This document shows, piece by piece, positions 1 through 7,563 of a DNA stretch of 9,081 nucleotides. Below the pieces are notes generated by a model. The model ran no database searches. It saw nothing but the letters and a program-made list of their open reading frames with translations, and was not told the origin of the DNA. A program made the position numbers and the translations under genes. The stretch's first letter is position 1. Each line of letters begins with the position of its first letter. The DNA is from Bacteroidota bacterium (lineage in GTDB: Bacteria; Bacteroidota; Bacteroidia; Cytophagales; Cyclobacteriaceae), in the NCBI GenBank assembly GCA_024643595.1, contig JAHEMS010000041.1:1-9081 (forward strand), written 5' to 3'.

Positions 1-264
1 TCAGATTCTGATTTGCCTTCGGAAGCTCTTGAAACCCGCACGGGGTGAGCATTCAGTGCAAATGAGCATAGCTGCCGGGATGGCGGGGCTGATTGTGACA
101 TCAGCAGGCTCAAAAGGGGCAAAGGTTGTTTTCAATTTCAGTTCTTGCGTTTAAATCGTTAGATAAAAGGCATCAGAAAATATTTTGTAAAAATAATGTA
201 TTAAAAAACGAATATTTCAATTGTTGGTTCATTTTTATAAAAACTTTTTTAAACCTCGCCCTGC
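1..264. other. Unassigned upstream stretch with a composition step
   Basis: No gene can be supported here. By hand count, bases 1-120 are about 55% G+C (66 of 120), whereas roughly 181-250 is extremely AT-rich. The first part may be the tail of a feature that starts outside the window, and the AT-rich part the promoter region of the DedA gene at 265. One plus-strand frame is open from the edge to a TAA near 154, but its translation resembles no family I know. A 12-bp AT palindrome (TTTTTATAAAAA) lies at 232-243. I found no convincing Bacteroidota -7/-33 promoter pair. Confidence 0.4.
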
Positions 265-828
265 GTGGAAACATTTCTTGATCAATATGGATACATCGCA
301 TTGCTGATCGGAACCTTTATGGAGGGAGAGACAGCTATCCTCATGGCTTCGTCTATGATCTACAAAGGACTGTTCAATTTTCCTTTTACCGTACTGGCTG
401 CCTTTTCGGGTTCATTCATTAGTGATTGGATTTATTACCTCATTGGAAGACTCAATGGAAAATATTTTCTGGCCACCCGCCCTAAGCTTGCTGCTAGGGT
501 GAAACCGGTTACTGACTTCTTTCATAAGCACAAGATTCAAATCCTTTTCAGTTATCGGTTTTTATATGGCTTCCGGATTATTATTCCACTGGTGATTGGT
601 ATGAGTGGCTTGCGGCCACTGCAATATCTATTCTTCAGCATCGTGACCGGACTCATATGGGCCGGTTCAGTGAGCACCGCCGGCTATTGGATTGGGCGTT
701 TACTCAACTTGAAAGTTCAATCGTTCGAAGAGAATATTCTTTACGTCATTTTGGGCTTTGGCGTTTTTGGCTTCTTATTTGGCTATACTATTAAACATAT
801 CGCCATGCGTAAAATGAAGGTAGAATGA
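265..828 (+). CDS. DedA/VTT-domain integral membrane protein
   Basis: A 187-residue inner-membrane protein of the DedA (SNARE-associated/VTT) family. Family members are linked to membrane lipid scrambling or flipping, proton-motive-force maintenance and envelope stress; the substrate of this one cannot be read from sequence. The family pattern is visible. An N-terminal hydrophobic stretch ends in a Phe-Met-Glu-Gly-Glu motif (residues 18-22). A re-entrant/hydrophobic segment with an Asp follows at about 40-60. The conserved Arg-Phe...Gly-x-Arg...Pro...Gly core lies at about 98-115, with further hydrophobic segments at 118-146 and 158-176 and a basic C-terminus. The start is GTG: an in-frame TAA at 250-252 excludes anything further upstream, and the family N-terminus begins right here. 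The next ATG (319) would remove conserved residues. No Shine-Dalgarno is seen. Its stop lies 2 bases from the stop of the convergent permease. Length is slightly below the usual ~200 residues. Family call is secure, function is not. Confidence 0.88.
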   Translation: METFLDQYGYIALLIGTFMEGETAILMASSMIYKGLFNFPFTVLAAFSGSFISDWIYYLIGRLNGKYFLATRPKLAARVKPVTDFFHKHKIQILFSYRFLYGFRIIIPLVIGMSGLRPLQYLFFSIVTGLIWAGSVSTAGYWIGRLLNLKVQSFEENILYVILGFGVFGFLFGYTIKHIAMRKMKVE

Positions 829-830
829 AC

Positions 831-3290
831 TCATTCATACCGTAAAGTATTGCTTGGGTTGGTCATTGCCGCTTTAATGGTTTGTGTGCTTACGGTAATC
901 AGTGCAATCAATATTGCAGAAATTCCCGCCAGCAGGTAGATCAACACATTCATATCAATATGATATGCGAACGTGCTTAGCCATTGTTTCATAAAGTACC
1001 ATGCCAACGGCCATGCAATCAGATTAGCTGCGAGAATAAGCAGCACAATCTCCGTGGATAGAAGTTTTAGGATGCTGATCACGGAGGCACCTAATACCTT
1101 CCGAATGCCAATTTCTTTTACACGTAAAAGGGTGTTAAAAGTGGCCAGACCAAATAATCCTAAACAAGCAATTAAAATAGCCAATCCTGAGAATAGGGTA
1201 AAAAGCATATTTTGCTTTTTCTCTTCTTCATAGAGGTGTTGATATTTTTCGCTTAGAAACTGGTAATTGAAAGGGCGGTTAGGTAAAAAGTCTTTCCATA
1301 CCTTTTCAATATGCTCCAGCCCTTTCGTGAGTTCATTACCCGAAATTTTAATGGAAAGATTATTATAAGACCCTCCTTTACGGGAGAAGAAAACGAGAGG
1401 GATGATGGATTGGTGGAGGGATTCAAAATGAAAATCTTTTACTACACCTATTAATTTACCTTTTGTGTTTGCATAGTTAAAATCCTTATCGATGCCTTCC
1501 GATAAATTACTCCATCCATACGCTTTGGCCGCTGTTTCATTGATAATAAATGCCAGGGAATCATCGGTGGGTATGTCTTTTGACAAATCTCTACCTGCTT
1601 GCATTTCCATGCCATAGGTTCTGAAGAATTCACGATCAATGCTCACAAATTTTGTGCTAACTGAGGAGTTGATCAGGCTATCGCCCTTGGTGATCAGCGG
1701 TGGTCCCATGCTATCCAGTAATCGTCCGGTTGGAACGCGAGACGATCGACCCACATTTTCAATGGCAGCGAATTTGGTGAGCTCATTATAGAATGATTCG
1801 TAGTTGCTATCCATTTCATCGTAGTAAGCCAGTATCACGATTTGATCTTTGTCATAACCAAGATTTCGCGTGTTCAGATAGTCTAGTTGTTGAAATGTAA
1901 TGACTGTTGCGATCAGTAAAACAATTGAAATAGAAAACTGAGCTACTACCAATGTGTGTCTGACAAATCCTTTTCCCTTTGCTGAACCTTGTTGCCCCTT
2001 AAGCACTAATGCAGGCTTAAAACCAGATAGTATAAAAGCAGGGTATGATCCAGCCAGCAAGCCAACCACTACTGCAAATCCGATAAGGCCAAAATAGAGT
2101 TCGGGATTAGCAACGGGATTCATGCTTAATGATTTTCCGGTAAATCCATTCAGCCATGTTAAAGAAAGAAATGCCAATATGATACCCAGCAACAATGCAA
2201 AGAATGAAATCATTACCGACTCACTTAAATACTGGTTGATCAGCTGACCTTTAAATGCTCCAACCACTTTTCTTAATCCAACTTCCTTTGCTCTTTTGGT
2301 GGCACGTGCTGTTGATAAGTTAATAAAATTGAAACATGCAATCAGTATAATAAATACTCCGATCACCGACATCATGCGCACGTTGTTGATGTTGCCGTTT
2401 ACTTCGACTTCATCATCGAGGTGAGAGCGTAAATGAATATCAGTAAGTTTTTGAAGGAAGAGGGTAGTGGCTTTGGAAGCAACAAAGTCGGCAGGAGCTC
2501 CGAAGTTGGTTTTTGCGTAGTTGCCAAAATGACGGTTGAGAAAGTCAGGAAACCCTGATTCGATTTTCGTTGGATCGGCCCCTTCCTCCAATAACAGATA
2601 GGTGCCAAATGAATTATTACCCCAGTTGGTTTCAAGTCCTTTTCTTCCATAAATATTATCATTTTCCAGTGTACTGAATGAAACCAGGTATTCGGGATGC
2701 CAATGCGATTGAGATGGGAAGTCGGCAAATACACCGATTACTTCCAGATCAAACTGATTACTGGCCCGTAATCGTTTCCCTATGACATTTTCATTTCCGA
2801 AAAATTTCTTCGCTGACTTCTCCGAAAGCAAGATAGTAAATGGTCGAGTCAAGGCGGTGTTTTTATCGCCTGCGGTAACCGTTATATCGAAGATTTTAAA
2901 AATATCAGGTTCTGCCACAAAGAGAAAATCCTCTGAAAAGTTTTTTATCAACTCTCCATTTTCTTCCAAACCAATCACCAATCCAAAGTTGATCGTCCGC
3001 GCTATTGCTTCAATCTCACCGAAGTCATTTTTTAATAAAGGTCCTATCGGTGGTGCCACATTGGCCAGGTGGAGGTTAGGTACACCATCGCTACTCAGAA
3101 AATTTCGGGTTACCCGATAGGTTCTATCCGCTTTGGCGTGATACCGATCATAACTTAATTCATCAGTCACAAACAAGTAAATCATAATACAACACATCAT
3201 GGCCATGGCCAAACCTCCAATGTTAATGAATGCAGTAAGTTTGTTTCGGAATATTGATCGAAGCGCAACTTTCAGATAATTTTTTAACAT
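831..3290 (-). CDS. MacB/FtsX-type ABC transporter permease (ATPase not adjacent)
   Basis: An 819-residue inner-membrane permease built as two MacB-like halves. Transmembrane helix 1 is at about 20-42. It is followed by a periplasmic MacB_PCD-like domain (about 45-300) opening with an Asp-Glu-Leu-Ser-Tyr-Asp motif at 43-48. A first FtsX domain spans about 306-424. A helix at 443-465, a second periplasmic domain and a second FtsX domain (about 696-811) complete the protein, giving roughly eight helices. Each FtsX domain carries the family motif: EVGLRKVVGA at 336-345 and EIGIRKVLGA at 726-735. Such permeases work as mechanotransmission-type ABC systems (export, antimicrobial resistance or envelope functions) with a separate cytoplasmic ATPase and often a periplasmic adaptor. 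Neither is visible here, so the partner must lie elsewhere. Bacteroidota genomes commonly carry many orphan copies like this. ATG start at 3288-3290; the protein looks intact with no frameshift. Substrate unknown. Confidence 0.93.
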   Translation of the reverse strand: MLKNYLKVALRSIFRNKLTAFINIGGLAMAMMCCIMIYLFVTDELSYDRYHAKADRTYRVTRNFLSSDGVPNLHLANVAPPIGPLLKNDFGEIEAIARTINFGLVIGLEENGELIKNFSEDFLFVAEPDIFKIFDITVTAGDKNTALTRPFTILLSEKSAKKFFGNENVIGKRLRASNQFDLEVIGVFADFPSQSHWHPEYLVSFSTLENDNIYGRKGLETNWGNNSFGTYLLLEEGADPTKIESGFPDFLNRHFGNYAKTNFGAPADFVASKATTLFLQKLTDIHLRSHLDDEVEVNGNINNVRMMSVIGVFIILIACFNFINLSTARATKRAKEVGLRKVVGAFKGQLINQYLSESVMISFFALLLGIILAFLSLTWLNGFTGKSLSMNPVANPELYFGLIGFAVVVGLLAGSYPAFILSGFKPALVLKGQQGSAKGKGFVRHTLVVAQFSISIVLLIATVITFQQLDYLNTRNLGYDKDQIVILAYYDEMDSNYESFYNELTKFAAIENVGRSSRVPTGRLLDSMGPPLITKGDSLINSSVSTKFVSIDREFFRTYGMEMQAGRDLSKDIPTDDSLAFIINETAAKAYGWSNLSEGIDKDFNYANTKGKLIGVVKDFHFESLHQSIIPLVFFSRKGGSYNNLSIKISGNELTKGLEHIEKVWKDFLPNRPFNYQFLSEKYQHLYEEEKKQNMLFTLFSGLAILIACLGLFGLATFNTLLRVKEIGIRKVLGASVISILKLLSTEIVLLILAANLIAWPLAWYFMKQWLSTFAYHIDMNVLIYLLAGISAILIALITVSTQTIKAAMTNPSNTLRYE

Positions 3291-3410
3291 GGGCTATTTG
3301 TTTATTTCTTGTTTGAGTATTATTCTCAGAGGTTAAATGGAATGACCATTTTCTTATGGAATAGTTGCGTACCTCTTATATAATAATCCCGGATAAAAGT
3401 GGAGCATATG

Positions 3411-3440
3411 ATTTTATGATAGGTTATTTTATGCAAAGTT
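3411..3440. repeat. Imperfect 15-bp tandem repeat in the divergent spacer
   Basis: Two adjacent 15-mers, ATTTTATGATAGGTT (3411-3425) and ATTTTATGCAAAGTT (3426-3440), agree at 12 of 15 positions, with the first eight identical. A second, partly overlapping pair of AGTTTGT heptamers sits at 3437-3443 and 3448-3454, 11 bases apart (about one helical turn). The block lies between the divergent permease (start 3290) and outer-membrane protein (start 3558), where regulator sites for either gene would be expected. Low-complexity AT sequence could give this by chance, so an operator role is only inference. Confidence 0.4.
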
Positions 3441-3557
3441 TGTTATCAGTTTGTCCGTCATTGAACATGGATTATATACGTGAATGAAAACATTAGGTTA
3501 TCTTAAAGTATTAGGGGAATTCTTTGATATTTGAAGATCTCTTTTAAATTATTAGCT

Positions 3558-4352
3558 ATGAAAAAGTACGTACTCGTCATTATAATCGTCCATATAACTT
3601 TTATCAGTATAGCTCAGATTCTTAAAATCGACAAGGATAAGCTGCTACTGGATTCATCCCGAATGTTGATTGGAAATGTAGCCATGAATTTCGATGTTCA
3701 TAACAAAAGTGCTACCTCTGAAAAGGAGATCAGATTTGTTGGACTGAAAGGCACTACCGATTTGGTTTATCTTAGCCATAAACATGCTTACATCTCCATC
3801 AGTAATATTCATTATTCTAAATCAACCGGTGGTCCATTAAGTAGTAACGGATATTCTCATTTCAGAATAAATTTCCTTCGGACTCGGAAATTAAGTTATG
3901 AAACGTTTACACAAGCTCAATATGATAACGGTAGAAATATGCCTTTTCGATTCTTAATTGGTGGAGGGGTTCGGTTAAGACTTTATGAATCTGATAAAAT
4001 TAGTCTGCATACTGGCATTGGCATGCTACACGAAACTGAACATTGGAGGGATATCTCCGGGGATAACTCGATCATCGAAAAGCAAATTATTAAAACCTCT
4101 AATTATTTAGGAATGAATACACAACTTAATAGTTACGTTCAATTGGCCATGGCGCTATATTATCAAGGAGGCTTTGATAAAGAAAGTGATTTATTCAGGA
4201 GTCGTATGAGCACGGATCTTCTCTTTAAAGTGAAAGTCACCAATAAGATTTCATTCATCACCTCATTTTCAATTCAATACGAGGATAAACCAATAATTCC
4301 AATCAATAATTATGTGTATTCATTGAATAATGGAATCATCTGGGATTTTTAA
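3558..4352 (+). CDS. DUF481-like outer-membrane beta-barrel protein
   Basis: A secreted protein of 264 residues when started at the ATG at 3558. A frame extension to a TTG at 3531 exists, but the ATG start gives a clean signal peptide: Met-Lys-Lys, a hydrophobic core, then Ser-Ile-Ala before Gln20, a typical Bacteroidota cleavage site. The mature part has alternating polar/hydrophobic strands and short turns. It shows the DUF481/YdiY-like pattern: a His-x-Arg-x-Asn strand (101-105), then Tyr-Glu-x-Phe-x-Gln-x-Gln-Tyr (114-122), Arg-Phe-Leu-x-Gly-Gly-Gly-x-Arg (131-139) and Gly-x-Gly-x-Leu-His-Glu-Thr-Glu (153-161). The chain ends in Trp-Asp-Phe; a terminal aromatic is usual for outer-membrane barrels. 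Family members are uncharacterised outer-membrane proteins, and no ligand can be named. It is transcribed away from the permease. The 80-base gap before the GMC gene holds an inverted repeat, so co-transcription with GMC is uncertain. Codon use is more AT-rich than the flanking genes. Confidence 0.75.
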   Translation: MKKYVLVIIIVHITFISIAQILKIDKDKLLLDSSRMLIGNVAMNFDVHNKSATSEKEIRFVGLKGTTDLVYLSHKHAYISISNIHYSKSTGGPLSSNGYSHFRINFLRTRKLSYETFTQAQYDNGRNMPFRFLIGGGVRLRLYESDKISLHTGIGMLHETEHWRDISGDNSIIEKQIIKTSNYLGMNTQLNSYVQLAMALYYQGGFDKESDLFRSRMSTDLLFKVKVTNKISFITSFSIQYEDKPIIPINNYVYSLNNGIIWDF

Positions 4353-4381
4353 CCCTTTCAAATAATATTTCATCTTCATTG

Positions 4382-4405
4382 ATAATCATATCTTAAAATG
4401 ATTAT
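4382..4405. promoter_or_regulatory. AT-rich inverted repeat upstream of the GMC gene
   Basis: ATAATCAT (4382-4389) and ATGATTAT (4398-4405) are exact reverse complements separated by 8 bases. The repeat lies 30 bases after the DUF481-like stop and 27 bases before the GMC start. It could be an operator dyad for the GMC gene or a weak terminator hairpin for the gene before it. The stem has only two G/C pairs and no clear U-tract follows, which makes an intrinsic terminator less likely. Confidence 0.35.
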
Positions 4406-4432
4406 AAATTACTAACCGTAATCAACTATTTC

Positions 4433-6133
4433 ATGAACTTACAGGGAGATGCCGCAAAAGAAATGACCTACGATGCCATCGTAATTGGTTCAGGGATGAG
4501 TGGTGGATGGGCAGCTAAAGAGCTTTGCGAAAGAGGGCTTAAAACACTGGTGCTGGAGCGTGGCCGTGAAGTGAAACACCTTCAGGATTATCCAACTACA
4601 ACGATGAATCCATGGGAATTTCCCTATCGTGGCCGCCTGCCTCTTGAAGTGAATGAAGCCAATCCGATTGCTGACCGCTGCTATGCATTTGGGGATGCTA
4701 CCAAGCATTTTTTTGTGCGAGATAATGAACATCCTTACATACAGGAGAAACCATTTGATTGGATTCGAGGATATCAAACCGGAGGGAAGTCTTTGCTTTG
4801 GGCACGGCAGGTGCAGCGATGGAGCCGATTTGAATTTGAGGCACCCGGCAGGGATGGGTTTGCAGTGGATTGGCCCATAAGATATGACGATCTGGCTCCG
4901 TGGTATTCCTACGTGGAAAAATTTGCGGGCATTAGCGGCAATCGTGATGGACTTGAAACACTTCCTGACAGTGAAGTCATGAAAGCATGGGAGATGAATT
5001 GTGTGGAAAAACATATTCAACAAAAAATCAAAGAGAATTATAGGGATCGGGATGTGGTCATTGGCCGCTGTGCCCATCTTACTGAGCCTCAGGAAATTCA
5101 TAAACAGCAAGGCAGAGGCCAATGCCAGGGTCGCACATTATGCGAGCGTGGTTGTCCTTTTGGAGGATATTTTAGTGCAAACTCATCTACCCTTCCTTGG
5201 GCGATGCGAACTGGTAACATGACTTTGCGTCCATTTTCGGTGGTGCATTCTATTATATATGATGAAAAGAAAGGAAAAGCTTCTGGTGTGCGGGTGATAG
5301 ACACCAACACCAAGGAAATTTTTGAATATTATGCGCGGATCATTTTTGTAAACGCGGCCTGCCTCAATACAAATTTGGTTTTACTTAATTCAACTTCCAA
5401 TCGTTTTCCTAATGGTTTAGGCAATGACAATGGCTTGCTTGGAAAATTTGTTGCGTTTCATAATTACCGTGGAACTGTAAGTTCCACTTTTGAAGGATTT
5501 GAAGATACTTACTATTATGGTCGTAGACCCACCGCCATCATGATGCCATCTTTTCGCAATGTGCGTAAGCAAACAGAAGATTTCATGCGTGGCTACATGT
5601 CGTTTTATACGGCATCACGCGCCAGCGGGCAAACCGAAACCATAGGAGCAGATTTAAAAGAAGCAGTTTCTAAACCGGGTATCTGGCACGTATCCATGAT
5701 GATGCAGGGCGAAACCGTTCCTATTGAAAGCAATCACGTACGATTGAGTGCTGATCAAAAAGATGACTGGGGTATTCCGCAACTGATAACATCTGTTGAA
5801 CATACTGATAATGACGTGAAAGTCATGAATGATTTTCTCACCCAGGCTCAAGAAATGCTCGACAAAGCGGGTTGTAAAAACATTCGTCCGCATGATAGTG
5901 ATCAGGCACCCGGCTTAGACATTCATGAAATGGGAGGTGTTCGAATGGGCCATGATCCTAAAACGTCTTTATTGAACAAGTGGAATCAATTACATTCCTG
6001 CAAAAATGTTTTCGTAACGGATGGCGCTTGCATGACTTCGGTTGGAAATCAAAACCCATCACTTACCTTCATGGCGATCACCGTACGGGCTGCCAACTAT
6101 GCGCTTGACGAAATTAATAAAAGGAATTTGTAG
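4433..6133 (+). CDS. GMC-family FAD-dependent oxidoreductase
   Basis: A 566-residue flavoenzyme of the glucose-methanol-choline family, nearest in style to bacterial gluconate/sugar dehydrogenase large subunits. It would oxidise an alcohol, probably of a sugar or sugar acid, using FAD; the true substrate and electron acceptor are unknown. The N-terminal Rossmann fold has Gly19-Ser-Gly21-Met-Ser-Gly24, with Glu42 in Val-Leu-Glu-Arg-Gly for the FAD ribose. The C-terminal GMC signature includes His-Glu-Met-Gly-Gly-Val-Arg-Met-Gly (His498, likely the catalytic base) and Gly-Asn-Gln-Asn-Pro-Ser-Leu-Thr (Asn541, likely the paired residue). A mid-protein cluster, Cys231-x5-Cys237-x3-Cys241 followed by Pro-Phe-Gly, also occurs in Bacteroidota relatives; its role is not clear to me. 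There is no Sec or Tat signal peptide and no membrane helix, so it would act in the cytoplasm unless a partner carries it out. The gluconate-2-dehydrogenase subunit-3-like gene often found next to such enzymes is absent. An AraC regulator follows after 31 bases. Met1 fits homologue N-termini; Met11 is an alternative. Confidence 0.9.
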   Translation: MNLQGDAAKEMTYDAIVIGSGMSGGWAAKELCERGLKTLVLERGREVKHLQDYPTTTMNPWEFPYRGRLPLEVNEANPIADRCYAFGDATKHFFVRDNEHPYIQEKPFDWIRGYQTGGKSLLWARQVQRWSRFEFEAPGRDGFAVDWPIRYDDLAPWYSYVEKFAGISGNRDGLETLPDSEVMKAWEMNCVEKHIQQKIKENYRDRDVVIGRCAHLTEPQEIHKQQGRGQCQGRTLCERGCPFGGYFSANSSTLPWAMRTGNMTLRPFSVVHSIIYDEKKGKASGVRVIDTNTKEIFEYYARIIFVNAACLNTNLVLLNSTSNRFPNGLGNDNGLLGKFVAFHNYRGTVSSTFEGFEDTYYYGRRPTAIMMPSFRNVRKQTEDFMRGYMSFYTASRASGQTETIGADLKEAVSKPGIWHVSMMMQGETVPIESNHVRLSADQKDDWGIPQLITSVEHTDNDVKVMNDFLTQAQEMLDKAGCKNIRPHDSDQAPGLDIHEMGGVRMGHDPKTSLLNKWNQLHSCKNVFVTDGACMTSVGNQNPSLTFMAITVRAANYALDEINKRNL

Positions 6134-6164
6134 CTAAATAGACGCCACTTATCTAAAACCAGGT

Positions 6165-6992
6165 ATGCCATTTTTTAAGATTTATTCTCCTCCTCCTGTG
6201 CTTGACAAGCTGGTACGGGAAATTCAAATCTTTCACGCCAACTGGAATACGGAGAAAAATTTACCATCACCATTTATTACCTGTTTGGCTAACACGGAGC
6301 AGAATTTATATTTCTATGTTAATGATCCTGCTAAAATTGTTCCGAAAGAAAATGTGGAAATACCTACACCACCAGTTATTATAACAGGTCCAAAATATAA
6401 AACCGCAGGATTATTATTTGGGAAAGATCATTTGATGATTAAGGTTGCATTTCATCCTACCGGCACTTACCGCCTGCTCGGGATCAACATGCAACAAACT
6501 GTAAATACTGGTTTGGATGCCACCACATTTTGGGGCGAGGAGGTTAAACAAGTGTTGGCGCTGTTGCATGCAACAAATTCGTATGATGTAATGATTAACA
6601 TCGTATCCGACTTTATCCTTAGCAAATTCGATCAAACCTGTCGGCCTGAAGAAGCTATCGATGAAGTGGCCATTCAAATGCTTGATCCATTAAAAGATTA
6701 TTCATTGAAGCAGTGGGCAGATTTAGCTTGCCTAAGCCTTCGTCAGTTCGAACGAAACTTTATTATGAGAGTTGGGATTTCCCCTAAGCTATTTATACGC
6801 ATTGTTCGGTTTGAGTGGGCAATGAAAATAAAAAATGAATTTCCTGGTAAGAATTGGTCAGAGATAGCCCTTGAATGTGACTATACCGACTCGTCTCATC
6901 TACTCAAGGAATTCAAAGAATTTGCTGAATTTCCTCCAAGTCGTTTTTATTTAAGCCAGACGAGCGGGTATGGCAATCTGCCTACCGGATAA
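6165..6992 (+). CDS. AraC-family transcriptional regulator
   Basis: A 275-residue cytoplasmic DNA-binding regulator. The C-terminal AraC domain has two helix-turn-helix units. The first is at about 180-201 (Leu-Lys-Gln-Trp-Ala-Asp-Leu-Ala-Cys-Leu-Ser and the recognition helix Leu-Arg-Gln-Phe-Glu-Arg). The second is at about 230-252 (Trp-Ser-Glu-Ile-Ala-Leu-Glu-Cys-Asp-Tyr-Thr-Asp-Ser-Ser-His). Both are joined by the family Gly-Ile-Ser-Pro-Lys-x-Phe linker (204-210) and followed by Pro-Ser-Arg-Phe near 258-261. The N-terminal ~150 residues resemble the sensor-like domain of DUF6597-type AraC proteins: a strand-rich region with Thr-Gly-Pro near 74-76 and Phe-His-Pro-Thr-Gly near 96-100. The ligand is unknown. 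It starts 31 bases after the GMC stop in the same direction, with no terminator visible, so co-transcription and control of the GMC gene are plausible. The inverted repeat at 4382-4405 is a candidate target, by inference only. Confidence 0.9.
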   Translation: MPFFKIYSPPPVLDKLVREIQIFHANWNTEKNLPSPFITCLANTEQNLYFYVNDPAKIVPKENVEIPTPPVIITGPKYKTAGLLFGKDHLMIKVAFHPTGTYRLLGINMQQTVNTGLDATTFWGEEVKQVLALLHATNSYDVMINIVSDFILSKFDQTCRPEEAIDEVAIQMLDPLKDYSLKQWADLACLSLRQFERNFIMRVGISPKLFIRIVRFEWAMKIKNEFPGKNWSEIALECDYTDSSHLLKEFKEFAEFPPSRFYLSQTSGYGNLPTG

Positions 6993-7140
6993 AGATGTCG
7001 ATTTTTTACTAATGTAATAATACCGGGCGCGCTACTTTTACAGTGCTTACCCGAACGTTCCAAAAGCATTTTTAAAAACAGGTCGTGCTGTAAAATGCAC
7101 AGGCTACTGGTATGTCCTTTTAACTACTAAACTAATTATA

Positions 7141-7563
7141 ATGGAAAACGAGAAATTGAAAATTCTAAGGCAAGTTGTTGAAGAAGGATTCGGTAATGCC
7201 GATCTCTATATTATTGATGAGTTTATGGATGATAACTGCACTGAACATCAGTTTGGAATGCGGGGTGGAAAGGAAGGTCTTAAAAAAGCTATTCTAAGTT
7301 TAACAAACGCATTTTCAAATCTCAGCTATGAACTTGTTCGGCATGCTGTAAATGAGGACATCGTATGGGTTCACTATAAATGCAGTGGTGAACACACCGC
7401 CTCATTTATGGGGCATGCACCTACCGGAAAAAAGTTTACCATTGATGTAATGGATGTCGCCAGAATTGAAAACGGCAAAATAATAGAACATTGGGGTGTG
7501 CCCGATCGTTTTGCGCTACTGATGCAATTAGGATTTATTCAACCCTCAACTTCAAAATCATGA
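7141..7563 (+). CDS. SnoaL-like (ester cyclase family) protein
   Basis: A 140-residue cytoplasmic protein with a cystatin/NTF2-like alpha+beta fold of the SnoaL polyketide-cyclase type. Supporting features are the N-terminal helix with Leu-Arg-Gln-Val-Val-Glu-Glu-Gly-Phe, the Glu-His near 35-36, the Ala-Pro-Thr-Gly-Lys-Lys-Phe loop at 93-99, and Asn-Gly-Lys-Ile-Ile-Glu-His-Trp-Gly-Val-Pro-Asp at 111-122. This last motif carries the Asp and His that the family uses for acid/base chemistry or ligand binding. In polyketide pathways SnoaL closes rings, but most bacterial copies outside such clusters have no known reaction, and no polyketide genes are seen here. Full family length. The 148-base spacer before it has no clear Shine-Dalgarno. 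The last four bases overlap the start of the methyltransferase-like gene, so the two are probably translated together. Confidence 0.85.
   Translation: MENEKLKILRQVVEEGFGNADLYIIDEFMDDNCTEHQFGMRGGKEGLKKAILSLTNAFSNLSYELVRHAVNEDIVWVHYKCSGEHTASFMGHAPTGKKFTIDVMDVARIENGKIIEHWGVPDRFALLMQLGFIQPSTSKS

Noticed and set aside
1..150. A minus-strand frame of about 49 codons ending in TGA at 1-3
   Set aside because: Its only ATG leaves about 20 residues, it would have to start within the AT-rich spacer, and its translation matches no family I know.
3531..3557. TTG start adding nine residues to the DUF481-like protein
   Set aside because: The ATG at 3558 starts a standard Lys-Lys signal peptide; the extra residues only blur it.
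4490..5122. A 210-codon minus-strand open frame inside the GMC gene
   Set aside because: It is the antisense of a clearly conserved coding region, and its translation lacks any family pattern.
7033..7040. TACTTTTA as a Bacteroidota -7 promoter element for the SnoaL-like gene
   Set aside because: It differs from TAnnTTTG at the last base, and no TTG is seen about 20 bases upstream.
7085..7100. Small hairpin GTGC/GCAC before the SnoaL-like gene
   Set aside because: The stem is only 4 bp with an 8-base loop and no conserved context; chance is sufficient.
7491..7559. ATG at 7491 as the start of the methyltransferase-like gene
   Set aside because: The added 23 residues are a shadow of the SnoaL-like gene in another frame, and the ATGA overlap at 7560 is the normal arrangement.
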